Positions 1 through 12,800 of a DNA stretch of 64,000 nt are shown piece by piece (the stretch's first letter is position 1; every line of letters starts with the position of its first letter). The notes beneath the pieces were generated by a model. The model was not told the origin of the DNA. It was given only the letters and a program-made list of their open reading frames with translations, and ran no database searches. A program made the translations under genes and the position numbers. The stretch is taken from the NCBI GenBank assembly GCA_026261815.1, contig JAMPIT010000174.1, positions 7,378,001-7,442,000 on the forward strand, given 5' to 3'. The DNA comes from Monarcha castaneiventris obscurior. Its lineage: Eukaryota > Chordata > Aves > Passeriformes > Monarchidae.

Positions 1-3000
1 GCCGGATTTTTCCCCGTGTGCAGAATACCTAATCACGTTGCTGTGTTTCTCTGACGGCATCTGTGGCAATGTGAATCGCTTCACGTTCCAAAAGTACATG
101 TTTACAGTCGTCGTAGAATCAGATTAAGTTGGCAGCCTGCTCCTCTCTGTAAGTGGCTCAGTTTACATTTCTTCTTCTAGGAGGATGTTTTGCATAATTT
201 TGCTGATCCTACTCACTTGTAGACTTTGTGAAATGGAGAATCGTTTTAGTGGGTTTCTGTCAGAAAGCGAAGCTTGTGTTTATTGTAAATAAACACCAGC
301 AGAACGGTGGTTATTTTAGCACTTGATAATTTCCCAATTATGTCATTTGACCTGGAATGAAGCTTGTGATTGTTGAGCAGTGTTTTGTGCAGCGGATCAG
401 TCCGGGGGTTGGAGCTGGCAGTTTATTTCCTTTGTCAGTTTACAAGAAGTATCAAAATGAAACCGACTGTGCTGTTTCCTCTCCAGTGCGCAGTGCAAGA
501 AGGGTGGAACAGTTTGCGGATATTATTTCCAAACTTTTTCAGCTGGACTTGGAATAGTGTTTTGTCAAAAAAGCTGGTAATGTTGTCCTTCAATCTAGCA
601 ACATTGTGCTGTAATTTGCTAACTTCAAATCCAATTTTATTTTGTTTAACCTCACGTACCGGGTTTTGCTAGTGTTTTTTCAGACTGTGGCTGCAAAATG
701 AAAGTGCTTACAAGGTGTTTATGAATTCTTGTTATGAACCAGCTGCCAGTTCCTGCAAGATGACACATTTCTGCAAGAGTCTAGGTTGTTCATTTTCTGG
801 TTGCTGGCTGTTGCTTTTCGGGCTTGTGTGGGTTTTTTTCTGTTTTGGTTTTATTAGGATTAATGCCAAGTACATTTGCAAACTTTGAACTGGGATCAGT
901 ACAAGGTGGTAGGTTTCATTTACTGTGTATTGAAATTGTAAGTATACATTGCTCAACTTTGCACTGTGAAGGGCTGTGCAACAAAGCACCTCAGGATATA
1001 AAGTAAATAGAGAAACTGTAATTTGTGCATAGGCGGTGTATGAGTTACCATGAGTAACATCTTCATCAACAAGACTATGAGATACTAAATTTCATTACCA
1101 TCTGCTTAGATATTGTAAATGGGGAGTAACAGTATTCATATTGTGTTAAGGGCAGTTGGATCAGTTACTTTATGCTATTTTAAGTAAAAGGGCTGTGAAC
1201 TCAAGTGTTGTGGTGAATGCAAGCTTAAAAAGGAGTTTTATTATTCTATAAATGTTTACTAGCAGCAAATAACTTTCTACCTTTCTGAGTTTTACCAATT
1301 ATATTTTGTTTGTTTTTACCAGGTATAATACCAAGCTATAATCCATAACACAGGGTCTCTGAGTTATTCATGGGTCAACCTAAAATTGGCTTTTGCTTTA
1401 GGCCTCTTGTATGCAGGAAGTCAGATCATGCTAAACAAGAGTAATGTTTCAAAATGACTTGTGCTGACAAAGTTTTAGTGTCTGTCTTCAGACAACATTA
1501 AGGGGTTTTTTCCTTGTTTTGTTTCAACTATCTGAAAAAAAAAAAAAGCACTGAAAGACGAAAGGCATATCTTTCTCTATGCTCAAACTATATCATTACT
1601 TTTTTCCTCCATGGTTGTCTGTCATACTGATGGAGAAGACACTAACTGTGGGCAAAAAACCTTTCACTTGATTTGATCAATTTTGAGTAGCACATGTTGG
1701 GTGAGAATGTGGATGTGGGTGGGATATACTAAGAAATGGGTTTTTGTTTCTAGTCCAAATTAGAGATATCTGCAGTTTCAGGATCACAAAAAGGTCTTTT
1801 TTGGTAGAAAACTACTATGTTTGATATATTTAACTGGCAACATATTTGCTGTGGTGTCATTGTAAGGTTTGCTGTGAGCTAAGTAAGTGATCTTGTGTGA
1901 AAGAATAGAGGCAAAAATGTGAAAAGAGACTTTCTACTCAGAATGTGGTTTTGCCTCATTTTCCCACACACTGTGCTTGTGGCTCTGGAGCTCGTGTTGC
2001 CCCTCTATTGCTTTGCTTTTTTTGCTTATGATTAGAAGGAGATGTGGCGTTTCCTGCAAAACAGCTGCTAGTATTCCCTGGTGACCCATTGGAGAGGATC
2101 CAGTGGAATTACAGATTTAAAGGCAGACCTGGAGGACTTTGGCAGCTGCAGCAGAGATTTGGGGAAAGGTAGAGGGTTGCATTGTGCAGGATGCAGGAAG
2201 GAGGATTAAAAATGGAGTACAAGGGCATAAGAGAGGAGCTCTGGAGATTCAGGGACTGTTAGGTCTCCAACAACATAAGAACTTCACATCTACAAACAAT
2301 TCAGATTTGGCTGAGAAAGTTGGACTATATCCATGTTTCCATAGGACATGGAGAATCTCCTGGAATAGTTAAGGATCGTTTGCAATGCCACTGATGCAGA
2401 GTTTGCAATGCGCATTAGAACGTAGCGCTGGGCTTTTAGACTCTTGCCACTAAATAGAAAAAATAACAGATATTGATCTGAAATTGTTTCTATAGAAAGT
2501 GAAGTAATCCAGTGAGAGTGTTAAACTTTCCTCCGAGATTAATGCCATTAATACGTTAACTGTTTGACAGCATAAGTCAGATGTTGCCTGTCACTTGCCT
2601 GCAGTGGCTGTGCTGAGACAGCTGAGAGGTTGCAGAAGGATTAATGTGGTAAAGAGGATTGTAACTTTGATTGTGCTCTTGTGCTCTTGGATTTGACAGC
2701 ACCTGGTATTTAGAAACAAAACAGAATGTGTGTTGTTATTTATGGGGAATGTAAGCATCCATTTAGAAGTATTTAAATGAATCAGAAAAATTATCTTTTA
2801 AGCTGTAGCACATATTCATAGCATTGCTGAAAAGTGTGCAGAATTTAGGTTAGTATCTTATCAGTGATGATTACTGGTTCTCTAGTTGCCTTGCAGTGTT
2901 TTATCATTTCTAGGGGCAAAAACTTTCATTCTTCTTTAGTTTCATCCATGTCCAATAACTGTGTCACTGGTGTATGTGAACAGGGACATCCATGTCCACA

Positions 3001-6000
3001 ACTGTGTGAATACAAGTTCACCTGCTCAACTAGATCTAATCTGTGTACATATGAACTGCAAATTGGCATAGAAAGTGTTACACAGATAGCTGATTATCTC
3101 CTGGATATGTTAGTATGTGAATATTTAATTTTATAACAGCTATTTGATGTGCAAATGTCTTTTATTCACACATTAATTTATTGCATAGGCTATATAATAG
3201 CAGATTTGTACATTGTGTGTCATTCCTTGTATATATGTAAAATAGGAACAGAAAAATTAGTAAGAAATTTTTAAAACAGATGTGACCAGAAAAGTCAATT
3301 TGATAGAGAATCCACCACCACCCTGGTTTAAGCAGTTGATTCTGACAGCTGATGGCATTCTTCTTTTGTCATGTATTCCCATTACTTCTCTGAAATATGT
3401 TACCAGCGTCTAAAGGTGATTCACTACCACATACATTGTAAGGAATGAAGAAGTGAAAGGCAACTTGATAGTTCTTGAGAAGGAATATACTAATATTTAG
3501 TTAAAATTTATGCCCTCACCATCAAGATTTGTCTGAGAATTCACGCCTTTGTCAAATACAGCCTCTTTGCAACCATGCTTGCCCAGCTCAAACAGGAATT
3601 TTCTGCCCCTTTGAGGGAATTACTCTTCCAGCTCTCCACTGTGCCATACCTGCAAGGTGTTGCTGACATCTTCTTCTGCTGACATTGAAGTGACATTAAC
3701 TTTTGTGAGGAAATGTGCAGATTTTACTTGTCCAAGCAGTGTCTGAGAGCACCTATGGTTGTGTGTCACTGGTTATTTACATTCTTTCTCCCGTATGACT
3801 TTACACAGGTCACAGTTTCCATTTCCATGCCAAGAAATTTAAAGAAAAGCTGAGTAATGCTGATGATACTCAAATGTGTATTAGAATCTGTCTAAAAGGT
3901 GAATGGCTTTCTGTAGCTGTGTTTTGGGGGAAGAGGGGAAATAGAAGGAAATGCTAATTATAGTAGTTGGTTCTGATCATAAGAATGACCACCAAACTGA
4001 CACACTCTGCTTAAATAAGTAATTTTTTCCTTCCATATCTTTTAGGTAAACATCTGCTTAAAGTAGTGGGATGCACTTTATTATACTGTTGTATTACAAC
4101 AGTGCCTCTTCCACCATATTCTCTGTTAGAGTAAAAAATCCAAGGTTAATGTACTGGTTTGCTCTTGGGAGCTAATAAATTGAGAAAGCTTAGCTTGACT
4201 AAAAATCCTGTACAAAAAGACTAAGAAAATAACTTGCTATGGCATGTGATACTTAGATGACTTTAAAATATAAATTTAGATAATCAGTATCTTGAATGTT
4301 CACCTTTCCAGAAGATGAATTTTAATAACAGAGTAATATATTTTATTTCCAAACATATCCATAGGGCTGATATCGACGACACAGTTTACTAGAAGGCAGT
4401 CAGGCTTGAGAAAACCAGTAGCTGTGGTGAAAATTGGAGTAATTAATCCTAAGTTTGTATAATATGTGTGTGGAAATCATGTTTTCTCCCAGGTTTTACT
4501 TTATATATGGCTTTATTTTGTTGGTTGCATAGCAGCTCCTTTTCATCAGTCCTCAAGTAATTCATGGGAAAGTTGCAAATTAATCACTTAAAATTGACTA
4601 AATAGTTGGTGTGAAGGTTGGTAAATCTTGAAACAATAACTATTATTTAATAAAATAGTCTGTGAATGGAACTGTGCATTTCAGAATGAGATGTGTAGCT
4701 TACACAGGTGTTACCACAAATGTGAGGTGAAATGAATGCATCCTGCAAAGGACTTTTAAAGGCAGGGGCTGCACACTGAAGTGTGTGGTGGGGTGGAAAC
4801 TGGCAAATGATAAGGGGACATTTTGGGAGTGAGGAGAGATACTTTTGTATTTGAAAAAACTTGAGACTGTTTTGTTCATCAGTTGCAGGAGAATCTGTCA
4901 GGAATTTCAGCATTGGTAATTAAAGCTGTGAATGTGAAGGTATGGAAGTGATTGATCTTAAATAGAAAAGGTCTCTATTTACTCATTGGAGATCTAATAG
5001 AAACAGTTGGGAATATTCTTTTTTTTAAGCATTTCTCTTTGTTCTTGAGGTATTTGCCTATTGCAAGTTAATCATGGATGAATCCTTCTGCTACTGGCAA
5101 GTTTTTACTTGTGAGGATACCAGACAAATTGTCATGTTTTGATTCTCTGTGGGAAAATTTTTCTTAGTTGTCCTTGAAATATCAAACTTGCAAGTGCAGG
5201 GTTGATGATGCAAATACAAAACCTTCCTGTGTATTAGCAGGTCACTGGTGCTTCCTTAACCTGCTCTTGGCTGACTGGTGATGCTGTTCAAGCTCAAAGA
5301 GTAGCACCCACTTGGATTCTTCAAGTGCTGAAGGCTTTAGGCTAGGAAGAATTGCTGCATGTTGATCGAGAAACTCCAGCTTGTCTGAAGTTCTCGGTCT
5401 ATGATTGCATTCCGCTTGCTGCATTTGGTTACTGTGTTGGTTGTGGGGGTACCTGGCTCGTCCCTGCTGTGGAGGCTCTTGGTGTTTGAGCAGCAGCAAG
5501 CTGGAGTCAGTGCCAAAGAGCCAGGCCCTGCTGACTGGAAAATTCCTCTTCCCCCAGCCCGTCTGTGCCGCTCGCTGCTGCCTTTGGCTAGGGAGCACCG
5601 GGGCTGGCTCGCTGCAGGGTCAGCGGCCTGGGGAAAGGGTGCTTCACAAATAGGGCAGACTGGACTGTTCAAGACCTATAGCATCCCTCAAAAATCTTAT
5701 AGCAAAAATCAGCTCCTGTCTCTTGTAGTATTTTGTGGTTGTGCTGAAGTTCACAGCACAAGCCTGTTGCTTGCTGCACACTGATGCAGCTGGTTGGCCA
5801 AGGACTGGCACTTCTGCCCTGGAGAAAGATAGGATTTATAAGGAATGGCTAAAACAGTCTTTCTGCTTAACAATATGAGGGATAGGACATTTGTATTTTT
5901 AAAAATACTAATAACAACCAAAGCAAAACAATTTCACTGAGGCCTGTCTTGTGTGGGATCACCCAGGCCTTGCTTTTTTGCAGTGCTTGAAAGGTCTCTT

Positions 6001-6659
6001 GTGCGAGCGCGAGCCTTGCTGACCTCCAGATGCCACATTCGTTACTGAGACATAAACTTCCTGGGGTTTTTTTGCATGTGCCATTTGCTCTGTGTGGAAA
6101 AATAACCCTTTTACCTTGAATGGTGCTTGGAGATAACCAAGTGAATGAGGCAGAGCCCACCTCTCTGGAAGGGACGGGAGCAATAGACCTTTTGCTACTT
6201 TTCAGTCTTCCTGTTGTTTTCTTCATAGTTTCTCATTAAAATTGAAACAAGATAGTCATAAAGAAAACTGTCCAATAACCAGGTCACATGAATTCATCTT
6301 AAACCATTATAGGAGCAGCCTCATGTCTGTCACAGAGCATTTTACTGAGTTGTCTTAGCTGTTACATACTCTCCTTTCTTCTTGGTGTGAAGGAGCTAGG
6401 ACACCAAGTGCACCTCACACAGATTTTCTGGTAGATTATTGCCATTTATTTTACTATTTTTTCTAGAGCACTTCATGGAGCTGATTTTCTCTAATTATCA
6501 TTTGGCTTGATTACATTCACAATAGTAACAAACTGGTGTTCTTTGGAGTGATGAAAATCATTTTAACTAGCATAGAGAAGAACAGTTTCCTCTTTCCTGA
6601 GTTGTATTTTTAATTTTAGCCTATGGCATGTTGTAAAATTCATTCCTTTTCTGTTACAG
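1..6659 (+). other. ATXN7L1: ATXN7L1 intron, 3' part
   Basis: This stretch lies upstream of the first recognisable ATXN7L1 exon in the window and ends at the acceptor AG at 6658-6659. It is AT-rich and no exon of a known protein was recognised on either strand. In particular, the preceding ATXN7L1 exon, which should carry the first cysteines of the N-terminal zinc-finger-like motif, was not seen and is presumably further upstream. Apart from a GC-richer block at about 5240-5790, the content looks like ordinary unique intronic DNA. Confidence 0.75.
5240..5790. other. GC-richer intronic block with overlapping open frames
   Basis: Within the AT-rich intron, this half-kilobase is richer in G+C and has open frames of 111-127 codons on both strands that overlap each other (plus strand 5401-5784, minus strand 5242-5672). 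Open frames on both strands of the same DNA are expected where GC-rich sequence lacks stop codons. None of the translations resembles a known family. It could be an old repeat, a regulatory block or part of a noncoding transcript. Confidence 0.3.
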
Positions 6660-6882
6660 AACGAAGACACGGTTCAATGTGTAAACCTTCCCCTTCTCCA
6701 GCTTCTCCAGCCTGTAATTCCAGGACATCCCTAGTACAGATGAAACCGAAATCCTGTATCAGCGGCCATAACCCTGTCAGCAGCAACTCAAAGCCATTCA
6801 AAACGCCCAAAGACAATCTACTTACCTCCAGTAGCAAACAGCACACAGTCTTTCCTTCAAAAGTGTCACGGGATAAACCATG
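6660..6882 (+). CDS. ATXN7L1: ATXN7L1 coding exon (window exon 1)
   Basis: The acceptor TTACAG precedes 6660 and the donor GTAAGT begins at 6883. The exon starts in phase 1 (G|AA gives Glu of ERRHGSM), so its upstream partner must supply the first base. It encodes the end of the N-terminal Cys/His motif, a Pro/Ser stretch and the conserved KPFKTPKDNLLTSSSKQH segment, and ends with TG of a split Cys codon. Confidence 0.93.
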
Positions 6883-9800
6883 GTAAGTACTGAAATAATA
6901 GTTGCCAAAGATGTAGGTGTTCAAAGTATCTCTATGTATATATCACAATCATCAAAAAAATCCATATTCTCATTTTACCTGAGTTTACATTTTAAGCCCC
7001 TATATTTCTAAGGGAGAAAATTGGGATATTTTTAAATGAAGGAAAAAATTATATATAGGAAGAGCAAGAAGGACTGGATTACTTTTTCAATATTCCATCA
7101 AATGTGTTTTTGTGAGATGCATATAGCAAGTGAGGTATTGACCCAGTTTGCTATCTTCAAGGTCCATCTTCCATTACACTCTCAGCCCTTAGAACTGGTG
7201 CTTTTAAATAGTTTAACAGGATAATTTTTGCAGAGTTCTTAATATTGGCTTAATTGATGTTCATGAAAACTTACTGGTTATAGTCAATTATCTTCAATAG
7301 CAGCTGCTATTGGAGTTCATTCTGTATTTTGACAATGTTTGGTGCCTTATAAGATGACAAGAGAATTCTGGCTGCAAAAATCACTATTTTGGGGGTGTCT
7401 TACATCATGTACTGTGATATATATACACATACAGGCTTCGAGACTGCCGTGCCCATCCTCCCGTGACTGGGATGATAGCAGCAGAGTTGCAAAAATATAA
7501 ATGACAGCAGAACTGGGTCACTATTTTATCCCTTAAGAAACTGTTTTGTCTTTATTATTTACAGGAAAGATGCTTTGTGATTAGGCCATTAGGTTGTTGA
7601 CCTGAGATCTGGGTTCGGTTCCTGGTTCTGTTATGCCTTTGTCTCTTCAGCTTCAGTTCTCTGTCTGTAAATTTGAGATGAAACAGTGAGACTTCCTTTT
7701 TCTTAAGATTTATCTACTTACTTTATACAGATCCTTCCCTTTTATATGTAATATGTAGCATAAGAGGGTCATCATTTTAGGTAGCATTTCTGGACACAAC
7801 TGCCTCAAAACAGTAAACCATTGAATGCAAACCATTCACTCATAAGACAAAGAATAAACTCAAATTATATTAAAGGAATAGCTCATGCTTTCTGCCTGAT
7901 ACGTGCACAAGTTGGCATGATTTCAAAGACAGCAGCTTCTGCCTAGCTGTAGAATTTACCTTGCAGTGGAACAAACTTGATCAAAATATATTCCTCCTAT
8001 AAATCTGGACCCACCATCTTTTTAAGCATGATGAGCATTGTGGGCAATTATGGTAAAAAATTCTGAAAATAGAAAATCTGATTGTTTAGACTATGCACTC
8101 ACACGTTAACTAGAATAGCAGAATAGCCTCCGTCTCATCGGAGTGTAAGTGCCTCATTTACTAATTGAAACCAAATATTATTGACTGAATAGTGACTTTT
8201 TCTTCTGAATGTTGGAGGGGAATTTTTTACGAGAGGATTCTTTTATAAGTCTAATTAAAAGAAAATCAGAAAGGACTTCAGAGTATTAACAGTATTGACT
8301 ATAAACCTATTTCTCATCCTGGTACAGACAGCAACTTACATATCCACATTTCAGCAGACTAACTGAATCTATAAACAATATCTTCCGTTCTGGCAACAGA
8401 TGGCATTCTGGCAGTCAGTAAAAGCTGGAAGGGAACAAAATAACTGAGCATTTCCACCAATCCCTTTTCCCTTTATTGGGAACATCCTTAATACTTACTG
8501 ATGATTAACAAGGTAGATTTGACCATTTAAAAGTGTCGTATTGCCCTGTTGATTGTTTGGCAATGAATATGACAGTAGTTGTACCCAAGAACTGCCTAAT
8601 TCTTGCAGCCCTGCTGGGAGATCTTACTGCAGTTTTGCTTTGTTTTTGGGGAAAAATGAGGCATATAGTAGTTAAAGATACTGTAATTACCACATAGCAA
8701 ATCACAAAACAGTCTGAAGTGAAGATCAATGAAATTGTCTTGCAAAATATAGTGTTAAGTGCCTTAGATTACATTGCTTGTTAAAGAATAAAATCTGTCT
8801 GATAATCATCACAGGTTATAGAGAGCTGACAGCTGTTACAGAAGAAAGTGTTTGTTCCAATTCCATTAGAGGATTATAATATTTATTTAGAATCTTAGCA
8901 AATATTCAGCAGATCTGATTTAAGGTGAAATTATTCATAAAATTTATTATTTTTTAAGATTTTGTCTTCCATTCAGCTGCCTGTACAAGCCATAGAATTT
9001 CTTGTCTTATCTTTTAGAAAGAAATACTCAATTGACACAGAAACATTTGTCTCAAAAATGCAAATAGGATTCATGGTGTATCCAAGTCTGTTGTGGTTTA
9101 TCATTCTCAGAAGCTTCCAGTTCTTCAATGCTTTTGTCTGTTACATTGTAATCTCATACCAAGCATTTATTTGACATAGGCTCTTCCAGACAGTTGTCAA
9201 ATAAGCTTATTTCAGGAATTATATCACTTTAATGATTGCTTTTCAGACCTTGCTAACGTTTGTTAGGTTTGCCTGATTCTTTTGTACAGCATCTCCTTTA
9301 AATTGTAGTTGTTACAATTAGAATTTTGGTAATGGCCTCTGCAACAGCAAAGCCCAGTAGATATATCTGTTGCTGTGCCTGCCTTCATATAGATCCAACT
9401 TCTGTTGTTAAATTTGTTACAGTTTTGGTTGAAGCACCATCTTACCCATTGACCAAGTAGCTCTTTCTCTTGTTCATGTCCTGTGTTGTTCTAAGATGTG
9501 CTACAGAGGTTCAGGTTGCTCCATGGCTAATGCTTTAAAAATCGTGATTGGGATGATCAGATAAAAGAGATCTGTAACTGTTTCATTTTTTAGCTGCTGT
9601 TCTAATACTTCCCTTCTTGCAGTTGGAATATAAAGTATTATTGTGAATACATCCTCCAGAAATATCTGTCAGTTCTGATTTTTTCCCCTGTATCTCTACC
9701 ATCGTTGCTATTAATACAGCAGTGCTGAAAGATGGAGCAGAGCTGGAGCACCACTGCGCTGTGCACAGGATAAATGCAAACCATCATTTTTGCAGTTTGC

Positions 9801-12800
9801 AGTCAGGGTGGTAAGAGGTATAGCAGAAGGGTAGAAAATGGGGAGGAAAAGGCAAAGAATTGGTAGTAATAACAATAATAATGAACAAGTGATCCTAATT
9901 AGTAAACATAGCTCAGATGCTTACCCTTTATAAAAGGCATTCCTGCAGCCAGGAGCTCTCTTCCTCATTGCTGACCTGCCTAAAGGATGCTGCTTCACTT
10001 GTTGTGCCCCAGCATAGCTTCTGGGTGCTGCCATGGAGGATTTAGATGCTGTGATGATATAGGATGTTCATTTCTACCTATCCATGATTCTAAGGCAATA
10101 TAAAATTGGGGTAAAGTGTTGAAGTAAGCTAGCCCTGAGATACCAGATGAAGCAGGTCTCCTTGGCCACCCTCCACAAGGTTTAGCCTGCCAGAAGTTCT
10201 GGAAATGAAAAAAAAATAATGGAAATGATGTGGTTTTCATCAACACAGAAAAAAATGACTCTCTGTAAACAGAAAGAGGATCCCGAAGGTATACCTGTGG
10301 GCAATCCTTTAAAATTTATAATGTCACTTTTCAAAGTATTTTTCAATCATCTCTTGGTCTTTATTTCTTTGTGTTAGGAAATACCATTGTCCATACCGAG
10401 GCTGAGAAAGTGAAGATAGTCATGATTTAAGGATATTCCTATTGCAGCATGGAAGCAAAACGCAGCAGAGTTAACTTGGACCATATAATCTGACATTAAA
10501 TCACAAACACCTTGTACATTTCAGAAGCAATCCCAGCAATGCAGAATAGAGCAATGTTTTATGTTTTTCAATGTTTGTGAATTTCTTTTCTCACAAATTT
10601 GAAGGGTTGAACTAGTGGCTGAGCTTTTAGAATTAAAACAAAGGATCAAAACATAAACCCAGCAAAATTACATAACAGGAGGGAGAAATAATTTTTAAAC
10701 GCCAGGAGAAAGGAAGTAAAAGGAGCTGCAGGTATGAGAAGTGTTGTGACATACTACAATTATTTTTCTTGCTTGCTGAAGGGATCTACAATGATCATCT
10801 AGTCCAACTGCCTGACAAAGCATGAGAAAACAGAAGGAAATGTTACCTGATTTGAAAAAGGCAATGAGCTTCTTGAGCCTGTCATGATCATGCACTTTGT
10901 GTAGCCCTCATTTTTGAGCCTTTTTCTGGTTCCCTTCTAATTCATCAACATTGGTATTGTATCACTGGTCAGCAGCAATGGAAGCCATATTCCAATATCA
11001 GTATAAACAGGGATGTGTGAAAACTATTTCTTACTTCCCACATCCCTTTTTTGATATAAGCACAACAATGCAATACAACCTCATATCGTTTATTCACTGT
11101 GACCACTAAATATTTTGTCACTATTTTCCAGTGTGTTATTTCCCTGTATTTCACTGCAGACTGAACAGCTTGTTATTTCATGTGTAACTTTACATTCAGT
11201 TGTATTAAAATCTCTCTTTTTACCAAATACTCCATACTGCTTTTTATAACTTTGTCTCTTCATTGTTTAATTCCCTTCAATCCTGATTCCATCAGCAAAT
11301 GTTATCACCAGTAATCTTATCTTTATTTCTCAAGTCCACTGAAGTTTTCATTCATGTCAAACTTGGTAATGATGGCTAAAAATGCCACTAGTAATGAGTC
11401 ATAAATCTCAGAAAAACTAGGTTTGAATTTTGTATTTTTTAACATTTGCTTTTAAATTGTTCTTACTTGTGTTTTATAATGCCTTTCAAAAATTGGAACA
11501 TTTTCATAGTTAATGTTTGTCAGCTAAACTGGTAACCTCATCAAAAAGTGAAACCATATTTCTTTGCCGGGATGTGATTCTCAGCAAAACCACGTCAACT
11601 TATTGCTTATCAGTTTATTTTTATTAGCTTTTCCATTATTTCTTCCAAGACACTTTGGTTGGGGTTTTCAGCATGGATGCAAGATAACACTCAGCTAGCT
11701 TCTCTAAGATTCCAAGATTCAATTAGAAATGAATATGCTGAGACCCAATATCTCTCCAACTCTTTCGGACGCCATGGCCACATTATGCAGATTCCCTTAT
11801 GTAAAAAGAAAAAAAACTAACCATTATTTTTTGGCTGGCACTTCGCACTTACTGAAAGAATCAACAAGCATTTTTATCTGACCAGAGGGAGGTATCCTAT
11901 TTCCTTCTTAGTACAGAAGAAATAATGTTTCTGACATATTTGCTTTGGTGGTAACTGTTTTATTGTCTTTTAGGTAGATACTGCCATTCTTATTAGAGTT
12001 TCTTTTGTCAAGAAAAGTGAACTTGTCTGTAGTGAATACAGATTTTTCTCATCACTTTTTATGTTTGTTGCATGTTGTTTTTCTAATTTCAACAGCTGTC
12101 TTTAAAAATGTCTGAACAAGATTTTTTGTTCAAAACCACCTTTTAAAATATAGTAAATAAGACTAAAACCTGATTTTTATTTTTCTAACAAACTTTAAAA
12201 ATAAATCCTCGATTTTTACTCAAAAAACTCTATTGGGGAAAAGAATTCTTTCTAACCATCAAATATAAATATAAAAATTTGTGATTTATTTACTTTTTTA
12301 GACCTTAGTAGTTGACTATAGTCACTGGTCCTGTGCACCTTCCAATTTGCTGTTTGGTTATAAATTCATCTTTGTGTTTTATGCTAAGATTAAACTAGAG
12401 ATGGTCACTGCTGAATGCAGTAAAAGCGAGAGAGAAATTATCATCTGTAGCTTCTGAAATCATAAATAATTTACTATAGAGTGCCAGGAATCCTATAGAA
12501 TGTGTGTGTCCACAAATACTGGAGTATTTTTCAATTTTCTTCTACACTACAATGAAATGCATAATGAAGGTGGACTTGTTGATCTGTAACAAAATGAAGC
12601 AAAAAGGTTCATTCCCCTGTGCCTTTTTCATTATCACAGTGATCCATCCATAAGTGCCCTAGGGTTTGAGATTCTGAACACTGCAAAACAGAGAAACCCT
12701 GTTCATTTTTATTAACCATATTTCACTACTAGACCAGATAATACACTTGATTTTTTCACTGCGTATCAGCATTTTGAATTAAGATTGCTCTTAGAAACTG

